Source: Rhizobium mongolense USDA 1844 (lineage in GTDB: Bacteria; Pseudomonadota; Alphaproteobacteria; Rhizobiales; Rhizobiaceae). Taken from it: 64,000 nt of DNA. Made by a program: the position numbers and the translations under genes. How positions within the stretch are numbered: the first letter of the stretch is position 1; every line of letters starts with the position of its first letter. The stretch covers positions 394,212 to 458,211 of the forward strand of contig NZ_ATTQ01000003.1 in assembly GCF_000419765.1 (NCBI RefSeq), written 5' to 3'. Below the pieces are notes generated by a model that did not search any database, was not told the origin of the DNA, and worked only from the letters and a program-made list of their open reading frames with translations. This document shows, piece after piece, positions 46,688 to 56,584 of the stretch.

Positions 46688-47587
46688 TCAGCCAGCACGA
46701 CGCTGGTGGGCGCCACCAGTGCTGCGGGCCGTGGATGCGGTGGCGCGATTGGCTTTTTGCCGGCCTTTGCCGCCGTTGGCGTTGGCCGCGGTGCGTTTGC
46801 TCTTGGCAGGCGTGGACATTCCGGCACTTTCACGCAGGGCCTGCAGAAGATCGCTCGGCTTGGATGCTGGGGGTGCCTTCTTCTTCGGCAGCGTGCGGCC
46901 TTCCATCTTTGCTTTCACGAGCTCGGCCACCGCCTCCTCGTAGCGGTCGTCGAACTGTTTCGGGTCGAACTCACCCTTCTTGGTGTTGATGATGTGCTTT
47001 GCCAGCTCCAGCATCTCGCCTTCAATCTTCAGGTCCGGCATCTCCTCGAACGCCTTTTCGGATGAACGCACCTCGTAGTCGTAGTTCAACGTCGATCCAA
47101 TCAGGCCCTTGCCGTGCGGTCGGATAAGTACGGTGCGCAGGCGCCGGAACAGGACCGCGCGAGCGATTGCGGCGACCTTGGCTTTTTTCATGCCGTCGCG
47201 CAGGAGCTTGTACGCATCGCTCCCCATCTTGTCGGGCGCAAGATAATACGGTTTGTCGAAATAGACGGCGTCGACCTCGTCGCAAGGAATGAATGCCTCG
47301 ACCTTTAGTGTCTTGTCGCTATTTGGAATCGCGGCTGTAACTTCTTCGGGTTCGAGGACAACAAAACGCCCGTCCTCGATCTCGAAACCCTTCACCTGTG
47401 CCTCGCGCTCCACCGGGTCGCCGGTTTCGCTATCGACGAATTCGCGGCGAACGCGATTGCCGGTCTTGCGGTTCAAGGTATTGAAGGCGATCCGCTCGGA
47501 GGACGAGGCAGCCGTGTAAAGCGCGACCGGAAACGCAACTTCGCCGAACTTGATGTAGCCCTTCCAATTCGCTCGCGGGGTAACCAT
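46688..47587 (-). CDS. ku: Ku protein (non-homologous end joining)
   Basis: Bacterial Ku of 299 residues: NWKGYIKFGEVAFPVALYTA, FNTLNRKTGNRVRREFVDSE, VLEPEEVTAAIPNSDKTLKV, and a long basic C-terminal tail (AKSKRTAANANGGKGRQKAN). First gene of the ku-ku-ligase operon. A site fitting the RpoE2 promoter lies 35 nt upstream (47622-47646), which agrees with the reported RpoE2 control of ku3/ku4 in Sinorhizobium meliloti under stress. CAGGAG lies 9 nt before the start codon at 47587. Confidence 0.92.
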   Translation of the reverse strand: MVTPRANWKGYIKFGEVAFPVALYTAASSSERIAFNTLNRKTGNRVRREFVDSETGDPVEREAQVKGFEIEDGRFVVLEPEEVTAAIPNSDKTLKVEAFIPCDEVDAVYFDKPYYLAPDKMGSDAYKLLRDGMKKAKVAAIARAVLFRRLRTVLIRPHGKGLIGSTLNYDYEVRSSEKAFEEMPDLKIEGEMLELAKHIINTKKGEFDPKQFDDRYEEAVAELVKAKMEGRTLPKKKAPPASKPSDLLQALRESAGMSTPAKSKRTAANANGGKGRQKANRATASTARSTGGAHQRRAG

Positions 47588-47621
47588 TTACGCGGACTCC
47601 TGACTCCAACTATCGCGAATC

Positions 47622-47646
47622 AACCCAATCACTGATCGATTGTTCC
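47622..47646 (-). promoter_or_regulatory. RpoE2/EcfG-type promoter of the ku-ku-ligase operon
   Basis: On the minus strand GGAAC (47646-47642) is followed after exactly 18 nt by TT (47623-47622). The first ku start codon is 35 nt further on. This fits the consensus GGAAC-N18/19-TT and the known stress control of similar ku pairs. Confidence 0.7.
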
Positions 47647-47778
47647 GATTCGAAACGAATCTAATTTCAATGACTTAGCCTTGCGTCGCGGCTCTCTTTC
47701 AGAGTCATCCTCATGGCCTTGATTCGATGCATCTTTTTGCAGAGCGTGCGTTCATCGTTCGTCGCAATTGACGGATGG

Positions 47779-47931
47779 ATGACGACCAAGCCCGAACTGA
47801 TCGATACAGGCAGCGACGAACGCTTTGTCGGCCGCAATGAAAAGGGACAGTTCAAGGAGAGCGACGACGTCGGCGGCTCTCTTTTCCACAAATCGCCACC
47901 GAACGGCAAAAACCAAGGCAAGGCCTGGTGA
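47779..47931 (+). CDS. Small hypothetical protein, possibly frameshifted
   Basis: A 50-residue hydrophilic frame, MTTKPELIDTGSDERFVGRN, then EKGQFKESDDVGGSLF. The first 40 residues look like a short conserved rhizobial protein, in which I recall a tail of the type DRR..AKTK.KPGEGDRGD. That tail is present here in another frame (TAKTKARPGEGDRGDGK, about 47895-47945), suggesting a frameshift near 47885. No strong ribosome-binding site is visible. Real gene or fresh pseudogene; function unknown. The remaining sequence between 47588 and 48232 holds nothing else I can support beyond the ku promoter. Confidence 0.4.
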   Translation: MTTKPELIDTGSDERFVGRNEKGQFKESDDVGGSLFHKSPPNGKNQGKAW

Positions 47932-48232
47932 GGGCGACCGGGGCGATGGGAAGGTCAAGCACTGACCAGGTTTCGCCGTTGAACTGGCATCAACGGCGGA
48001 TAAGAGCTTTAAGCGTCTGCGGGCGAAACGGGGGATGTCATTGAAGTGCTTCGATCAGTTCCCCGATCGTCCGGATTGGTCGGTGCTATGCGGCCACTTG
48101 CATTGTGACTTGGCTCCAGTCAGGTTACTCGCGAAGATTCCCATGAGAAATTCGCCAGCGGTCAAGGCAAGAGTGGCGATTTCGTGGTATAGCGCGCAAT
48201 CAGATGAGGCAAAGGATTGGGAGGACCTGGAA

Positions 48233-48649
48233 ATGGTTGAAGCCGGCTCCAATAGCCGACTAACTGGCGGTTGCCGTTGCGGCGCTGTTCGATATGAGTC
48301 AGATCGACCTGTTCATGCCGCGATCTGCCACTGCGAGGACTGTCGTCGTTCGTCTGGTGCGCCGATGGTCGGCTGGATGGGGGTAGCGGCCGGCAGCTTC
48401 CGAATTACCAAAGGCGATCCTCGCATCTGGTCATCCAACGGCCAAGCGCGCCGACATTTCTGCGCGACATGCGGAACAGGCCTTATCTATCTGAACGAAG
48501 CCCTCATTCCCGGCATCGTTGACGTGCAAATCGCCACCCTTGACGACCCAACGATGGTTGCCCCTGACATTCAGGTTCAGGTTGCCGAGCGCTTGCCTTG
48601 GTCCGCGCACATCCACGCGCTTCCAATATTCGATCGGTATCCAGATTGA
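48233..48649 (+). CDS. GFA family (CENP-V/GFA domain) protein
   Basis: A 138-residue zinc protein with the GFA fold: GGCRCGAVRYES (first Cys pair), ICHCEDCRRSSGAPMVGWMG and HFCATCGTGLIYL (further zinc cysteines). The family includes glutathione-dependent formaldehyde-activating enzyme, but most members have no assigned substrate. The start is the ATG at 48233 with GGGAGG 8 nt upstream; the longer frame back to 48035 is unlikely. A second, different GFA protein is encoded at 48892 on the other strand. Confidence 0.82.
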   Translation: MVEAGSNSRLTGGCRCGAVRYESDRPVHAAICHCEDCRRSSGAPMVGWMGVAAGSFRITKGDPRIWSSNGQARRHFCATCGTGLIYLNEALIPGIVDVQIATLDDPTMVAPDIQVQVAERLPWSAHIHALPIFDRYPD

Positions 48650-48891
48650 GGCGGCCGCGAGAGGAAACCGCGGAAGAAGCTGAAGCCTGAGCCGCGAGAG
48701 GCGGGCAATATAGTCTTCCCAGCTCGGTCCAATGACGCGTTGGGGAGGACCAACGGCTCAATGCAAAAACGGAGACCTTGTGCGCCGTACAACGGCGCCC
48801 CCCTTGACCCATTTTGCCGCTAAGGGATCGCTGAATGGCAGCACCGCGGATGGGTTCGGGCCGGTAAAGCTGCGGCCGTGGTGGATTGAGA

Positions 48892-49308
48892 CTACTCGAC
48901 AAGCTGAATCTCCGGTTTCGGCTCGTACCAGCCATGACGGCGCCGTGACCAGAAGATCGCAGCTGGCGGCGCGAAATCTGGCTCGGCGAAACAGCCAATC
49001 GAGACGACGATCTGCTCGTCCAGCACCTCCGCCTCCATATAGATCAGCGTGCCGCAATTCGGGCAGAAGATCTGATCCGTCCAGCGGCCCTTGTCGGTGA
49101 AGCGCCGGAAGCGCCGTCGCTCGCCGTCGTCGGCGATGATGGCCTGTTTGCGATAACGCGCCCGGTAAGAAAATGCCGAGCCAGTCGCTTTCTGGCAGTC
49201 CAGACAAGCGCAGGCATAGACCCGCTCCGGCGCGCCGCGGAGGGTCAGCTTCAGGCTGCCGCAGGAACAGCGTGCCGTGCGGACGACGGGCTTTTCCGCA
49301 CCGGTCAT
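48892..49308 (-). CDS. GFA family (CENP-V/GFA domain) protein
   Basis: A 138-residue zinc protein of the GFA family: ARCSCGSLKLTLRG, ACACLDCQKATGSAFSYRAR and IFCPNCGTLIYME provide the conserved cysteines. Its start overlaps the stop of the upstream reductase gene by 4 nt (ATGA on the minus strand), so the two are translationally coupled. It differs substantially from the GFA protein at 48233 despite equal length. Function unknown; a small-molecule thiol or aldehyde adduct role is possible from the family. Confidence 0.82.
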   Translation of the reverse strand: MTGAEKPVVRTARCSCGSLKLTLRGAPERVYACACLDCQKATGSAFSYRARYRKQAIIADDGERRRFRRFTDKGRWTDQIFCPNCGTLIYMEAEVLDEQIVVSIGCFAEPDFAPPAAIFWSRRRHGWYEPKPEIQLVE

Positions 49309-50183
49309 GGCGCACTCATGAAACGGGCCAGTATCGCGAAATCGTCGCCGACGTGACCATTTTGGATGACAGTTCTGAAGAGGCTGGCGTAGGCATCGGC
49401 AAGCACCGGATTCAGGCCGCGCTCGGCGTTGATATGCCGCAGATGCTGCAGAGCGACATTGTGAGCAGCGATTGTTGCAAATGTTTCATCGTCGCCGCCG
49501 TCGCGACCGTCGCGGACCCGTTGCATGAGGTCCCGCTCGGCCCCGTCGATGACCGGCTGGACGAGCTTGAGATAGGTCGCGTAGGTGTCGGCATTGATGT
49601 TTTCTGCCCGGTTGATGGTGAGCGCTTGAAGCGTGCCGAACAACGTGCTCCACATCTGCCCAAGAAGGGCGCTGTCGAGGGCCGATGCAGCCCCGAAATC
49701 CTCGCTGAGGAAGGCGGATTTCCCCGCGAGCGCGACAAATACCCTTTCGTGCTTTTGGTAAAGCGACTTCGACCCGACGAAGAGGATCAGCGTTTCGGGT
49801 TCTCCGATGACATTTGGTGTCGCCATAATGGCGCCGTCGAGATAGGCGATCCCGTGGCCGGTCGCCCAGGCGCCGGTGTCGCGCGACGCTTTTGGGGAGC
49901 CCGAGGTGAGTTGCACCAGGAGCTTGCCCTTCAGCGTCTGTGTGACCTCCGGCTTTCTCAGCTGTGCGTCGGAGGCCGCATAGTCGAGCAGGTTGACGAA
50001 GACGATCTCGGCCTCAGCCGCCGCCGCTTCCGGCGTTGGTTTCGCCTGCACACCGAACGGCGCCAGCGCTTCCGCCTTCGCCGCCGTTCTGTTCCAGACA
50101 TGCACCTCATGGCCGCTTTTTGCGAGCGTCCGAACAAGTGAAGCTCCCATCCGGCCCGCGCCGAAGAACCCTATTGTCGTCAT
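49305..50183 (-). CDS. NAD(P)-dependent imine-reductase-like / beta-hydroxyacid dehydrogenase-family oxidoreductase
   Basis: A 292-residue enzyme of the 3-hydroxyisobutyrate/6-phosphogluconate dehydrogenase superfamily. The Rossmann motif TIGFFGAGRMGASLVRTLAK is at the N-terminus, followed by VWNRTAAKAEAL (NADPH-type loop), QLTSGSPKASRDTGAWA and YLDGAIMATPNVIGEP. The all-helical C-terminal domain lacks the usual catalytic Lys position that I can recognise, as in imine reductases. The start at 50183 has GGAG 9 nt upstream. It is divergent from an HxlR regulator and coupled to a GFA gene downstream. Confidence 0.8.
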   Translation of the reverse strand: MTTIGFFGAGRMGASLVRTLAKSGHEVHVWNRTAAKAEALAPFGVQAKPTPEAAAAEAEIVFVNLLDYAASDAQLRKPEVTQTLKGKLLVQLTSGSPKASRDTGAWATGHGIAYLDGAIMATPNVIGEPETLILFVGSKSLYQKHERVFVALAGKSAFLSEDFGAASALDSALLGQMWSTLFGTLQALTINRAENINADTYATYLKLVQPVIDGAERDLMQRVRDGRDGGDDETFATIAAHNVALQHLRHINAERGLNPVLADAYASLFRTVIQNGHVGDDFAILARFMSAP

Positions 50184-50290
50184 CGAATTGAACTCCAATA
50201 TTTGAGACGTCATTTGATACGGCTGCGAGTCGGAGAGGTAAATTGCGTACCTTCAGGTAAGCGGTTACTCTGCAGTAAGGGAGAACGGAA

Positions 50291-50659
50291 ATGAAACGCC
50301 TGCCGGACGACGATTGCGGCTTTGCAAGTGCGCTCAACGTGATCGGTGGAAAGTGGAAGACCGACATCCTCTGGGAGATCAATCTCTCTCCCCGCCGCTT
50401 CGGCGAGCTGAGGCGCATCCTGTCAGGGATCAGCGAGAAAGTGCTCGCCCAGCAGCTTCGCGAGATGGAGGCGGACGATCTCATCAGCCGCAAGGTATTT
50501 CCGGGGAAGGTGCAGCGGGTGGAATATTCCGCGACCGAGTTCGGCCGCAGCCTCAACCATGCCGTGACCGTGATGGCAAACTGGGGTAAGGCATACGAAA
50601 TCCGCATGGCGGAGAAGGCAGAGGAGGAGCGTCGGCCCGTCTTGGCGATGGGGGCCTGA
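50291..50659 (+). CDS. HxlR-family transcriptional regulator
   Basis: A 122-residue winged-helix regulator with the HxlR pattern: CGFASALNVIGGKWKTDILW, RRFGELRRILSGISEKVLAQ, QLREMEADDLISRKV and VEYSATEFGRSL. AGGGAGAA lies before the ATG. It is divergent from the imine-reductase-like gene across 107 nt and probably regulates that gene and the coupled GFA gene in response to an aldehyde, quinone or redox signal, as many HxlR proteins do. Confidence 0.88.
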   Translation: MKRLPDDDCGFASALNVIGGKWKTDILWEINLSPRRFGELRRILSGISEKVLAQQLREMEADDLISRKVFPGKVQRVEYSATEFGRSLNHAVTVMANWGKAYEIRMAEKAEEERRPVLAMGA

Positions 50660-51231
50660 GGCAGATCCTGCCGAAATTCATCGCCGTTCCGCACTGGCTT
50701 CACCGTATTTGCTGAGCAGCCGAGGACTCTTGCCTTGTCGCTCAAGCGGGACAGCACCACCCCCTGCGGCTAGAATTTCTGTTCTACGGGAGTCGCCAGT
50801 CCAGTTCGTGGGACCTCCAGTCAAGCCTCCCCATGTCAGGTTGATGTTCCCTCTTGCTCTACGTCCTCGTCCTGTCGGACGTTCACCCCAATTGCTTCGG
50901 GCATGAGATACCCGTCTTAAGGTCGTGCTGGATCATGATGCCGTGGTGTCCGTCGGAATAAGGGCATCTGCGAATCACCGGCGAATTCGGCGGTGGGATC
51001 CCCGCGCGAAGGCGTGGATCGCAATAGTTCGATCTTGGAATTCGCGACGTGAGCGGCAATCAGCCAGATCACGTCTTGTTCAAAAAATGTTGCAACGCAG
51101 TATGCTGCGAGACTCTTTTTTTGCTCTCGTCCTGCCCTTTATTGTGCATGTGCGAACAGATCGCTTCTGCAACCCGCCGGATGAGAGACATCCTCCCAGT
51201 CCGACGTCCGGCCAGAAAGAGGATCCGATAT
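50660..51231. other. Gene-free stretch upstream of the carbonic anhydrase gene
   Basis: A 572-base stretch with only short, poorly composed frames on either strand. AAAAAATGTTGCAACGC near 51083 is locally AT-rich and might be part of the carbonic anhydrase promoter. No structured RNA or mobile element was recognised. Confidence 0.35.
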
Positions 51232-51936
51232 ATGGGTGATTTCCTGAAAGGTATCTCTAGTTTTCGTGGCGCCGTGTTTCCGAATCATTCGGCGCTTTAC
51301 CGCAAGCTGGCGCGCGAAGGCCAGCAGCCGCATGCTCTGATGATATCGTGTGCCGACAGCCGAGTGATGCCGGAAACGATTACGCAGGCCGGTCCCGGCG
51401 ATCTCTTCGTCTGCCGCAATGCCGGCAATATTGTTCCCCCCTTCTCGACCCTCAATGGTGGGGTTTCTTCCGCAATCGAATATGCCATCCTGGCGCTCGG
51501 CGTCAGCGACATTGTCGTTTGCGGTCACTCCGATTGCGGGGCGATGAAAGGGCTGTGCCACCCGGAAATTCTGGAACCAATGCCGAATGTCGCAGCCTGG
51601 CTGCGGCACAGCCACGCCGCCTATTCGATTGTTTGCCAAGCCTATGCCGACGATCTCTCCGAAACTGACCGCGTGCGCGCGGTAGCAATGGAAAACGTCG
51701 TCGTGCAGCTCGACCATTTAAAGACCCATCCGTCGGTAGCTGCGAAGCTTGCGACCAACGAGATCACGCTGCACGGCTGGTTCTTCGACATAGAGACGGG
51801 CGAGGTGCAAGTTTATGACGGGGCTTTGACAACGTTTACCGAGGTGCAGGAGGGCGAGCCGCTGCCGGTCGCCATCACAGGACGAGATCACCCGCATGTC
51901 ATGCCGCGGGTTGCCGCAACGCTTGCCGGGGAGTAG
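51232..51936 (+). CDS. Beta-class carbonic anhydrase
   Basis: A 234-residue beta-carbonic anhydrase. The zinc ligands and catalytic dyad are present: C40, D42 and R44 in ISCADSRVMP, and H99 and C102 in CGHSDCGAMKG. It interconverts CO2 and bicarbonate in the cytoplasm. The start is the ATG at 51232 with AGAGGAT upstream, giving normal family length. It lies 4 nt before a SulP transporter gene; such pairs are known as bicarbonate-uptake or CO2-supply units. Confidence 0.92.
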   Translation: MGDFLKGISSFRGAVFPNHSALYRKLAREGQQPHALMISCADSRVMPETITQAGPGDLFVCRNAGNIVPPFSTLNGGVSSAIEYAILALGVSDIVVCGHSDCGAMKGLCHPEILEPMPNVAAWLRHSHAAYSIVCQAYADDLSETDRVRAVAMENVVVQLDHLKTHPSVAAKLATNEITLHGWFFDIETGEVQVYDGALTTFTEVQEGEPLPVAITGRDHPHVMPRVAATLAGE

Positions 51937-51940
51937 CGCC

Positions 51941-53470
51941 ATGATAAACAACGGCTCTGCATTCTCGCGCGACCTCGCTTCGTCACTGGTGGTTTTTCTT
52001 GTCGCCATTCCGCTCTGCCTGGGAATTGCGATCGCCTCCGGGGTACCAGCGGCCATGGGGCTTATCTCCGGTATCATAGGAGGCCTCGTCGTCGGCCTGC
52101 TGGCAGGCTCGCCTCTTCAGGTCTCCGGGCCTGCCGCCGGTCTTGCCGTCATCGTCTTCGGCTTCGTCGAACAGTATGGCATTGCCATGCTCGGTCCCGT
52201 GCTGCTCATTGTCGGCCTCCTGCAGATCATGGCGGGTTTCCTCAGGATCGGCTCCTGGTTCAGAGCGATTTCGCCGGCCGTCGTTCATGGTATGCTGGCC
52301 GGCATCGGCATTTTGATCATCCTCGGACAGGTCCATGTACTCATGGATGCCAAGCCTGCCGCAGGTGGTATCGAGAATGTCACCGCGATAAACGAGAGTG
52401 TCGGTAGATTGTGGGGCGCCAGCGTGACCAACGAGGCCGTCGCGCTGCTGGTCGGTCTTATCGCCCTCCTCGCCATGGTCTGCTGGGAACAATTCCGCCC
52501 CAAATGGCTGGCGCTGGTTCCGGGGGCGCTTCTCGGGGTTGCTGGCGCGACGGTCCTGACGACAACACTTGAACTCCCGATCGCTCGTGTGGAAGTGCCT
52601 GCCTCACTGGCAGAGAGCATATCGATGCCGACGGCCGAGAATTTTGGCCAGCTAGTGCAGCCCGGCATTATCTTGACGATCCTGATGATTGCCGTCATTG
52701 CGAGCGCCGAAACGCTTCTTTCGGCCGCCGCCGTCGACCGAATGCATGACGGGGGACGCACGCGCTTCAACAAGGAGCTGTTCGCCCAAGGCGTCGGTAA
52801 CGGGCTTTGCGGATTGCTCGGGGCATTGCCTATCACCGGTGTTATCGTCCGTTCATCGGCCAACATCCAGGCTGGGGCTCGCACGCGGACCTCGGCAGTA
52901 TTGCATGGCGTGTGGATCCTGGGCCTTGTTGCGCTTTTGCCGGGATTGCTGGAAATGGTCCCCTTGACGGCTCTCGCCGCCGTGCTGCTCGTCACCGGCT
53001 GGCGGCTGATCAGCCTTCACCATGTGCGCCACCTGTTCGAACACCATGGTCTCATGCCGGTTGGAATCTGGGCCGTCACGGTGGCCATGGTCGTCCTGCA
53101 GGACCTGCTGGTCGGGGTGGCGCTCGGCCTTGCGCTGTCGATCCTCGAAATTTTTCCCTATCTGCGCCGAAAGCTCGCAATCAGGCATTCCGAGATCGAC
53201 GATGAAATTCATGTCCGACTGGGCGGAGCGGTCACTTGCAAGGACGTGCCGGTGCTGCTTAGCACGCTCGAAGGGCTGCCCGAAGGCCGTAAAGTCAATA
53301 TCATCGGCAAACACCTGCTTTACATGGATCACACCAGTGCGGAGACCATCAGCGAATGGCTCAGGCGTGAGACGAAATCCGGCCGAACCGTCGAGATTCA
53401 TCCGCCGCAGGCGGCGCGTCATCCCCGCCTTAAGCCGCTATTTGCGCGTTTCTCTGCAGAAGCCGCCTGA
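51941..53470 (+). CDS. SulP-family anion transporter (probable bicarbonate transporter)
   Basis: A 509-residue membrane protein with ten or more hydrophobic segments: SLVVFLVAIPLCLGIAIASG, the SulP signature GSPLQVSGPAAGLAV, and ASAETLLSAAAVDRMHDGGR. The C-terminal part (about residues 425-500) is a degenerate STAS-like domain. GGGGAG lies just before the ATG, 4 nt after the carbonic anhydrase stop, so they are cotranscribed. The pairing suggests bicarbonate as substrate rather than sulfate; that is inference. Confidence 0.87.
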   Translation: MINNGSAFSRDLASSLVVFLVAIPLCLGIAIASGVPAAMGLISGIIGGLVVGLLAGSPLQVSGPAAGLAVIVFGFVEQYGIAMLGPVLLIVGLLQIMAGFLRIGSWFRAISPAVVHGMLAGIGILIILGQVHVLMDAKPAAGGIENVTAINESVGRLWGASVTNEAVALLVGLIALLAMVCWEQFRPKWLALVPGALLGVAGATVLTTTLELPIARVEVPASLAESISMPTAENFGQLVQPGIILTILMIAVIASAETLLSAAAVDRMHDGGRTRFNKELFAQGVGNGLCGLLGALPITGVIVRSSANIQAGARTRTSAVLHGVWILGLVALLPGLLEMVPLTALAAVLLVTGWRLISLHHVRHLFEHHGLMPVGIWAVTVAMVVLQDLLVGVALGLALSILEIFPYLRRKLAIRHSEIDDEIHVRLGGAVTCKDVPVLLSTLEGLPEGRKVNIIGKHLLYMDHTSAETISEWLRRETKSGRTVEIHPPQAARHPRLKPLFARFSAEAA

Positions 53471-53827
53471 TTGTTCGCGGGGAGGGCAATTCTTGCGGTT
53501 GCCCTCCCGTCTAAAGCCCGTCTCACTAAACCGGCAGCCTGTAACGAACCCGCCATGATGGCGGGAGAGAGAACGCTCCAACCCGGGCGCGATCACGTTG
53601 CATTCGTGGAATTTGCTTCGTAATTGCGAGGATGATTTGCCGCAGAAAATGCCACCCAGCTCGTGGAGCTCTTTGGATTGCGCGGTGCCCACGTCCACCT
53701 TATGGCCCAAGCCCGTAAGAACGCGAGCCCGCTCGCTTGAACCGGCTGCTCCAAGACAGAGCCTTTGGAAGAGTTCGTCGTTAAATCCTGTTCCGCATCG
53801 ATTCCTCGTTCAGGCTCCGCCGGCCAG
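53471..53827. other. Intergenic stretch between converging genes
   Basis: A 357-base stretch between the SulP gene and the CMD-cupin gene. A minus-strand frame includes a protein-like run (GHKVDVGTAQSKELHELGGI) that I cannot assign, with no start or ribosome-binding site. It may be a remnant of a lost gene. No clear terminator. Confidence 0.3.
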
Positions 53828-55021
53828 TCAATCGATTTCGCGACCCTTGCCGTAGTCTTCATCGGAAACCTTCTCCATCCAGGTGACCGAACTGCCGTTT
53901 AGGGCTTCGGCCACGGCAAAATGCGTCATCGGCTCGCCTGCCGAGGCGCCGTGCCAGTGCTTGACCAGCGGCGGTATCCAGACCACGTCGCCCGGTCCGA
54001 CCTGCTCGATAGCCTTTGCTTCTGTCTGAATCCAGCCGCGGCCGGAGATGATGAAGAGCGTTTGACCAAGCGGGTGGGTATGCCATGCCGTGCGGGCCCC
54101 GGCCGGGAAGGATACTGTCGCTCCGCCTATGCGGGCGGGCGCATCGCCCCGATAGAAGCCAGAGGTCTCGACCTCGCCCGTGAAATATTGTTCGGGAGCC
54201 CTGGCCCGGCCCTGGTTCACGCGGGTTATCTTAAGATCGGCCGAGGCCGCAGATGCTTGAGAGGCGGCCTCCCGACTGTCGAACACCCGCTGGAGCACCT
54301 GCACTGCGGACATGGCTCGTGGCCAACCCGCGTAGAAGGCAACCTGGGTTACGACCTCAGATGCTTCTGCGCGGGTCAAGCCGCTGTCCATCGCCCGGTT
54401 CGCATGGAAAGGAAGCTGCTCCGGTTGTCCAATAGCAATCAGCGCCGACATCGTTACCAGGCTGCGGTCGCGGGCCGAAAGATCTGGCCGCTGCCAGAGG
54501 TCCCCGAAAAGCACGCGGTTTGTGAGATCGGCAAGCCCAGCGGCGGTCGGAGCGACGGAGGCATTGACCGTCGCCGCGCGAGCCGCCTCGGCGGCAGCCT
54601 CGAGCTCGATCCGGGCCGTCACACTGTTCTTGACCGGAGCGATGTTACGCTCGTCAAATACCGTTTTAGTCTCTGCTACGGCGGAGATGGCGTTCGGCCA
54701 ACCGGAATAAAAGGCGAGCTGCGTGACCAGTTCGCCTATCTCTTCGGCTTTGACGCCGTTGTCGAGGGCACGTCGGACATGACCGCCGATCTGCGCCGTC
54801 TTGCCGGTCGAGATGATCGCCGAGACGGTGACGAGGCTCCGATCGCGAGGTGCAAGTTCTGCTCGTTCCCAAACCTCGCCGAAGAGCACATCGTCGGTGA
54901 AGTGGGCAAGGCCGGGCGCGACGTCGTAGACGGCGGGTGGAGCGACCCGGCGACGTTCCTGAGCCTCGACTCCTGCCGCGGCGAGAGCGGAAATGGCGAT
55001 GCCTGCGGCAATGTTCTTCAT
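53828..55021 (-). CDS. Secreted two-domain carboxymuconolactone decarboxylase-like / cupin fusion protein
   Basis: A 397-residue protein with a signal peptide (about residues 1-20, MKNIAAGIAISALAAAGVEA). Two carboxymuconolactone decarboxylase-like domains follow: the first with RDRSLVTVSAIISTGKTAQI and VTQLAFYSGWPNAI, the second with RDRSLVTMSALIAIGQPEQL and VTQVAFYAGWPRAM. A C-terminal cupin has AWHTHPLGQTLFIISGRGW and the metal-binding His in VKHWHGAS. The substrate is unknown; the fold suggests hydroperoxide, quinone or lactone chemistry in the periplasm. AGAGGAAAG precedes the ATG at 55021; a start at 55039 adds six residues. Confidence 0.82.
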   Translation of the reverse strand: MKNIAAGIAISALAAAGVEAQERRRVAPPAVYDVAPGLAHFTDDVLFGEVWERAELAPRDRSLVTVSAIISTGKTAQIGGHVRRALDNGVKAEEIGELVTQLAFYSGWPNAISAVAETKTVFDERNIAPVKNSVTARIELEAAAEAARAATVNASVAPTAAGLADLTNRVLFGDLWQRPDLSARDRSLVTMSALIAIGQPEQLPFHANRAMDSGLTRAEASEVVTQVAFYAGWPRAMSAVQVLQRVFDSREAASQASAASADLKITRVNQGRARAPEQYFTGEVETSGFYRGDAPARIGGATVSFPAGARTAWHTHPLGQTLFIISGRGWIQTEAKAIEQVGPGDVVWIPPLVKHWHGASAGEPMTHFAVAEALNGSSVTWMEKVSDEDYGKGREID

Positions 55022-55195
55022 CTGGCTTTCCTCTTCCATGGTCTGTTCCCGTGAACGCTAGCCCTCCAGTAGCGCGCCGTGTCTAGTGTATGAGATGGGT
55101 GACGTATCCCATTCGATTAGATTGCTGCATCCGATTAGGTCCATATCTCCCATTCATGAACCGGACTGTGTGCACGCGTCCCGCAGTAACAGCGC

Positions 55196-55411
55196 CTAGC
55201 CGACGTTCAATTGGACCCTGAGCAGCGTCTTTATTGCGCGGCGTTCGTCCATGGCGCCATAGCCTTCGGCGACTTTGGCAAGTGGCAGTTCGAGGTCGAA
55301 AACCTTGCCTGGGTCGATGATGCGATCGAGTATCTGGTCCGTCAGGTAGGGCAGGAAGCGGCGGGCTGGGGTCAGACCGCCGAACATCAATCTTGCCGCA
55401 CGGGCGGGCAC
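55196..55411 (-). pseudogene. C-terminal remnant of a zinc-type alcohol dehydrogenase
   Basis: The last 55 or so residues of an MDR-family alcohol dehydrogenase: GGLTPARRFLPYLTDQILDR, then IIDPGKVFDLELPLAKVAEG and YGAMDERRAIKTLLRV with a natural stop at 55196. The catalytic and NAD-binding domains are absent; the homology stops near 55405, close to the end of the aldo/keto reductase gene at 55437. The gene was probably lost by deletion when that region was rearranged. Confidence 0.65.
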
Positions 55412-55436
55412 AGTTCTGCGCCAACCCGTCCAAGCG

Positions 55437-56513
<1,077 letters not shown>

Positions 56514-56584
56514 TCAAATTAGCGCTGGCGGGGACGATCTATTAGGTGCTAGGTTCGGCATGGACCTATGCTGTGGATTCATGA

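Noticed and set aside
53921..55054. 377-codon plus-strand frame opposite the CMD-cupin gene
   Set aside because: It lacks a signal or domain and mirrors a gene with three recognisable domains.
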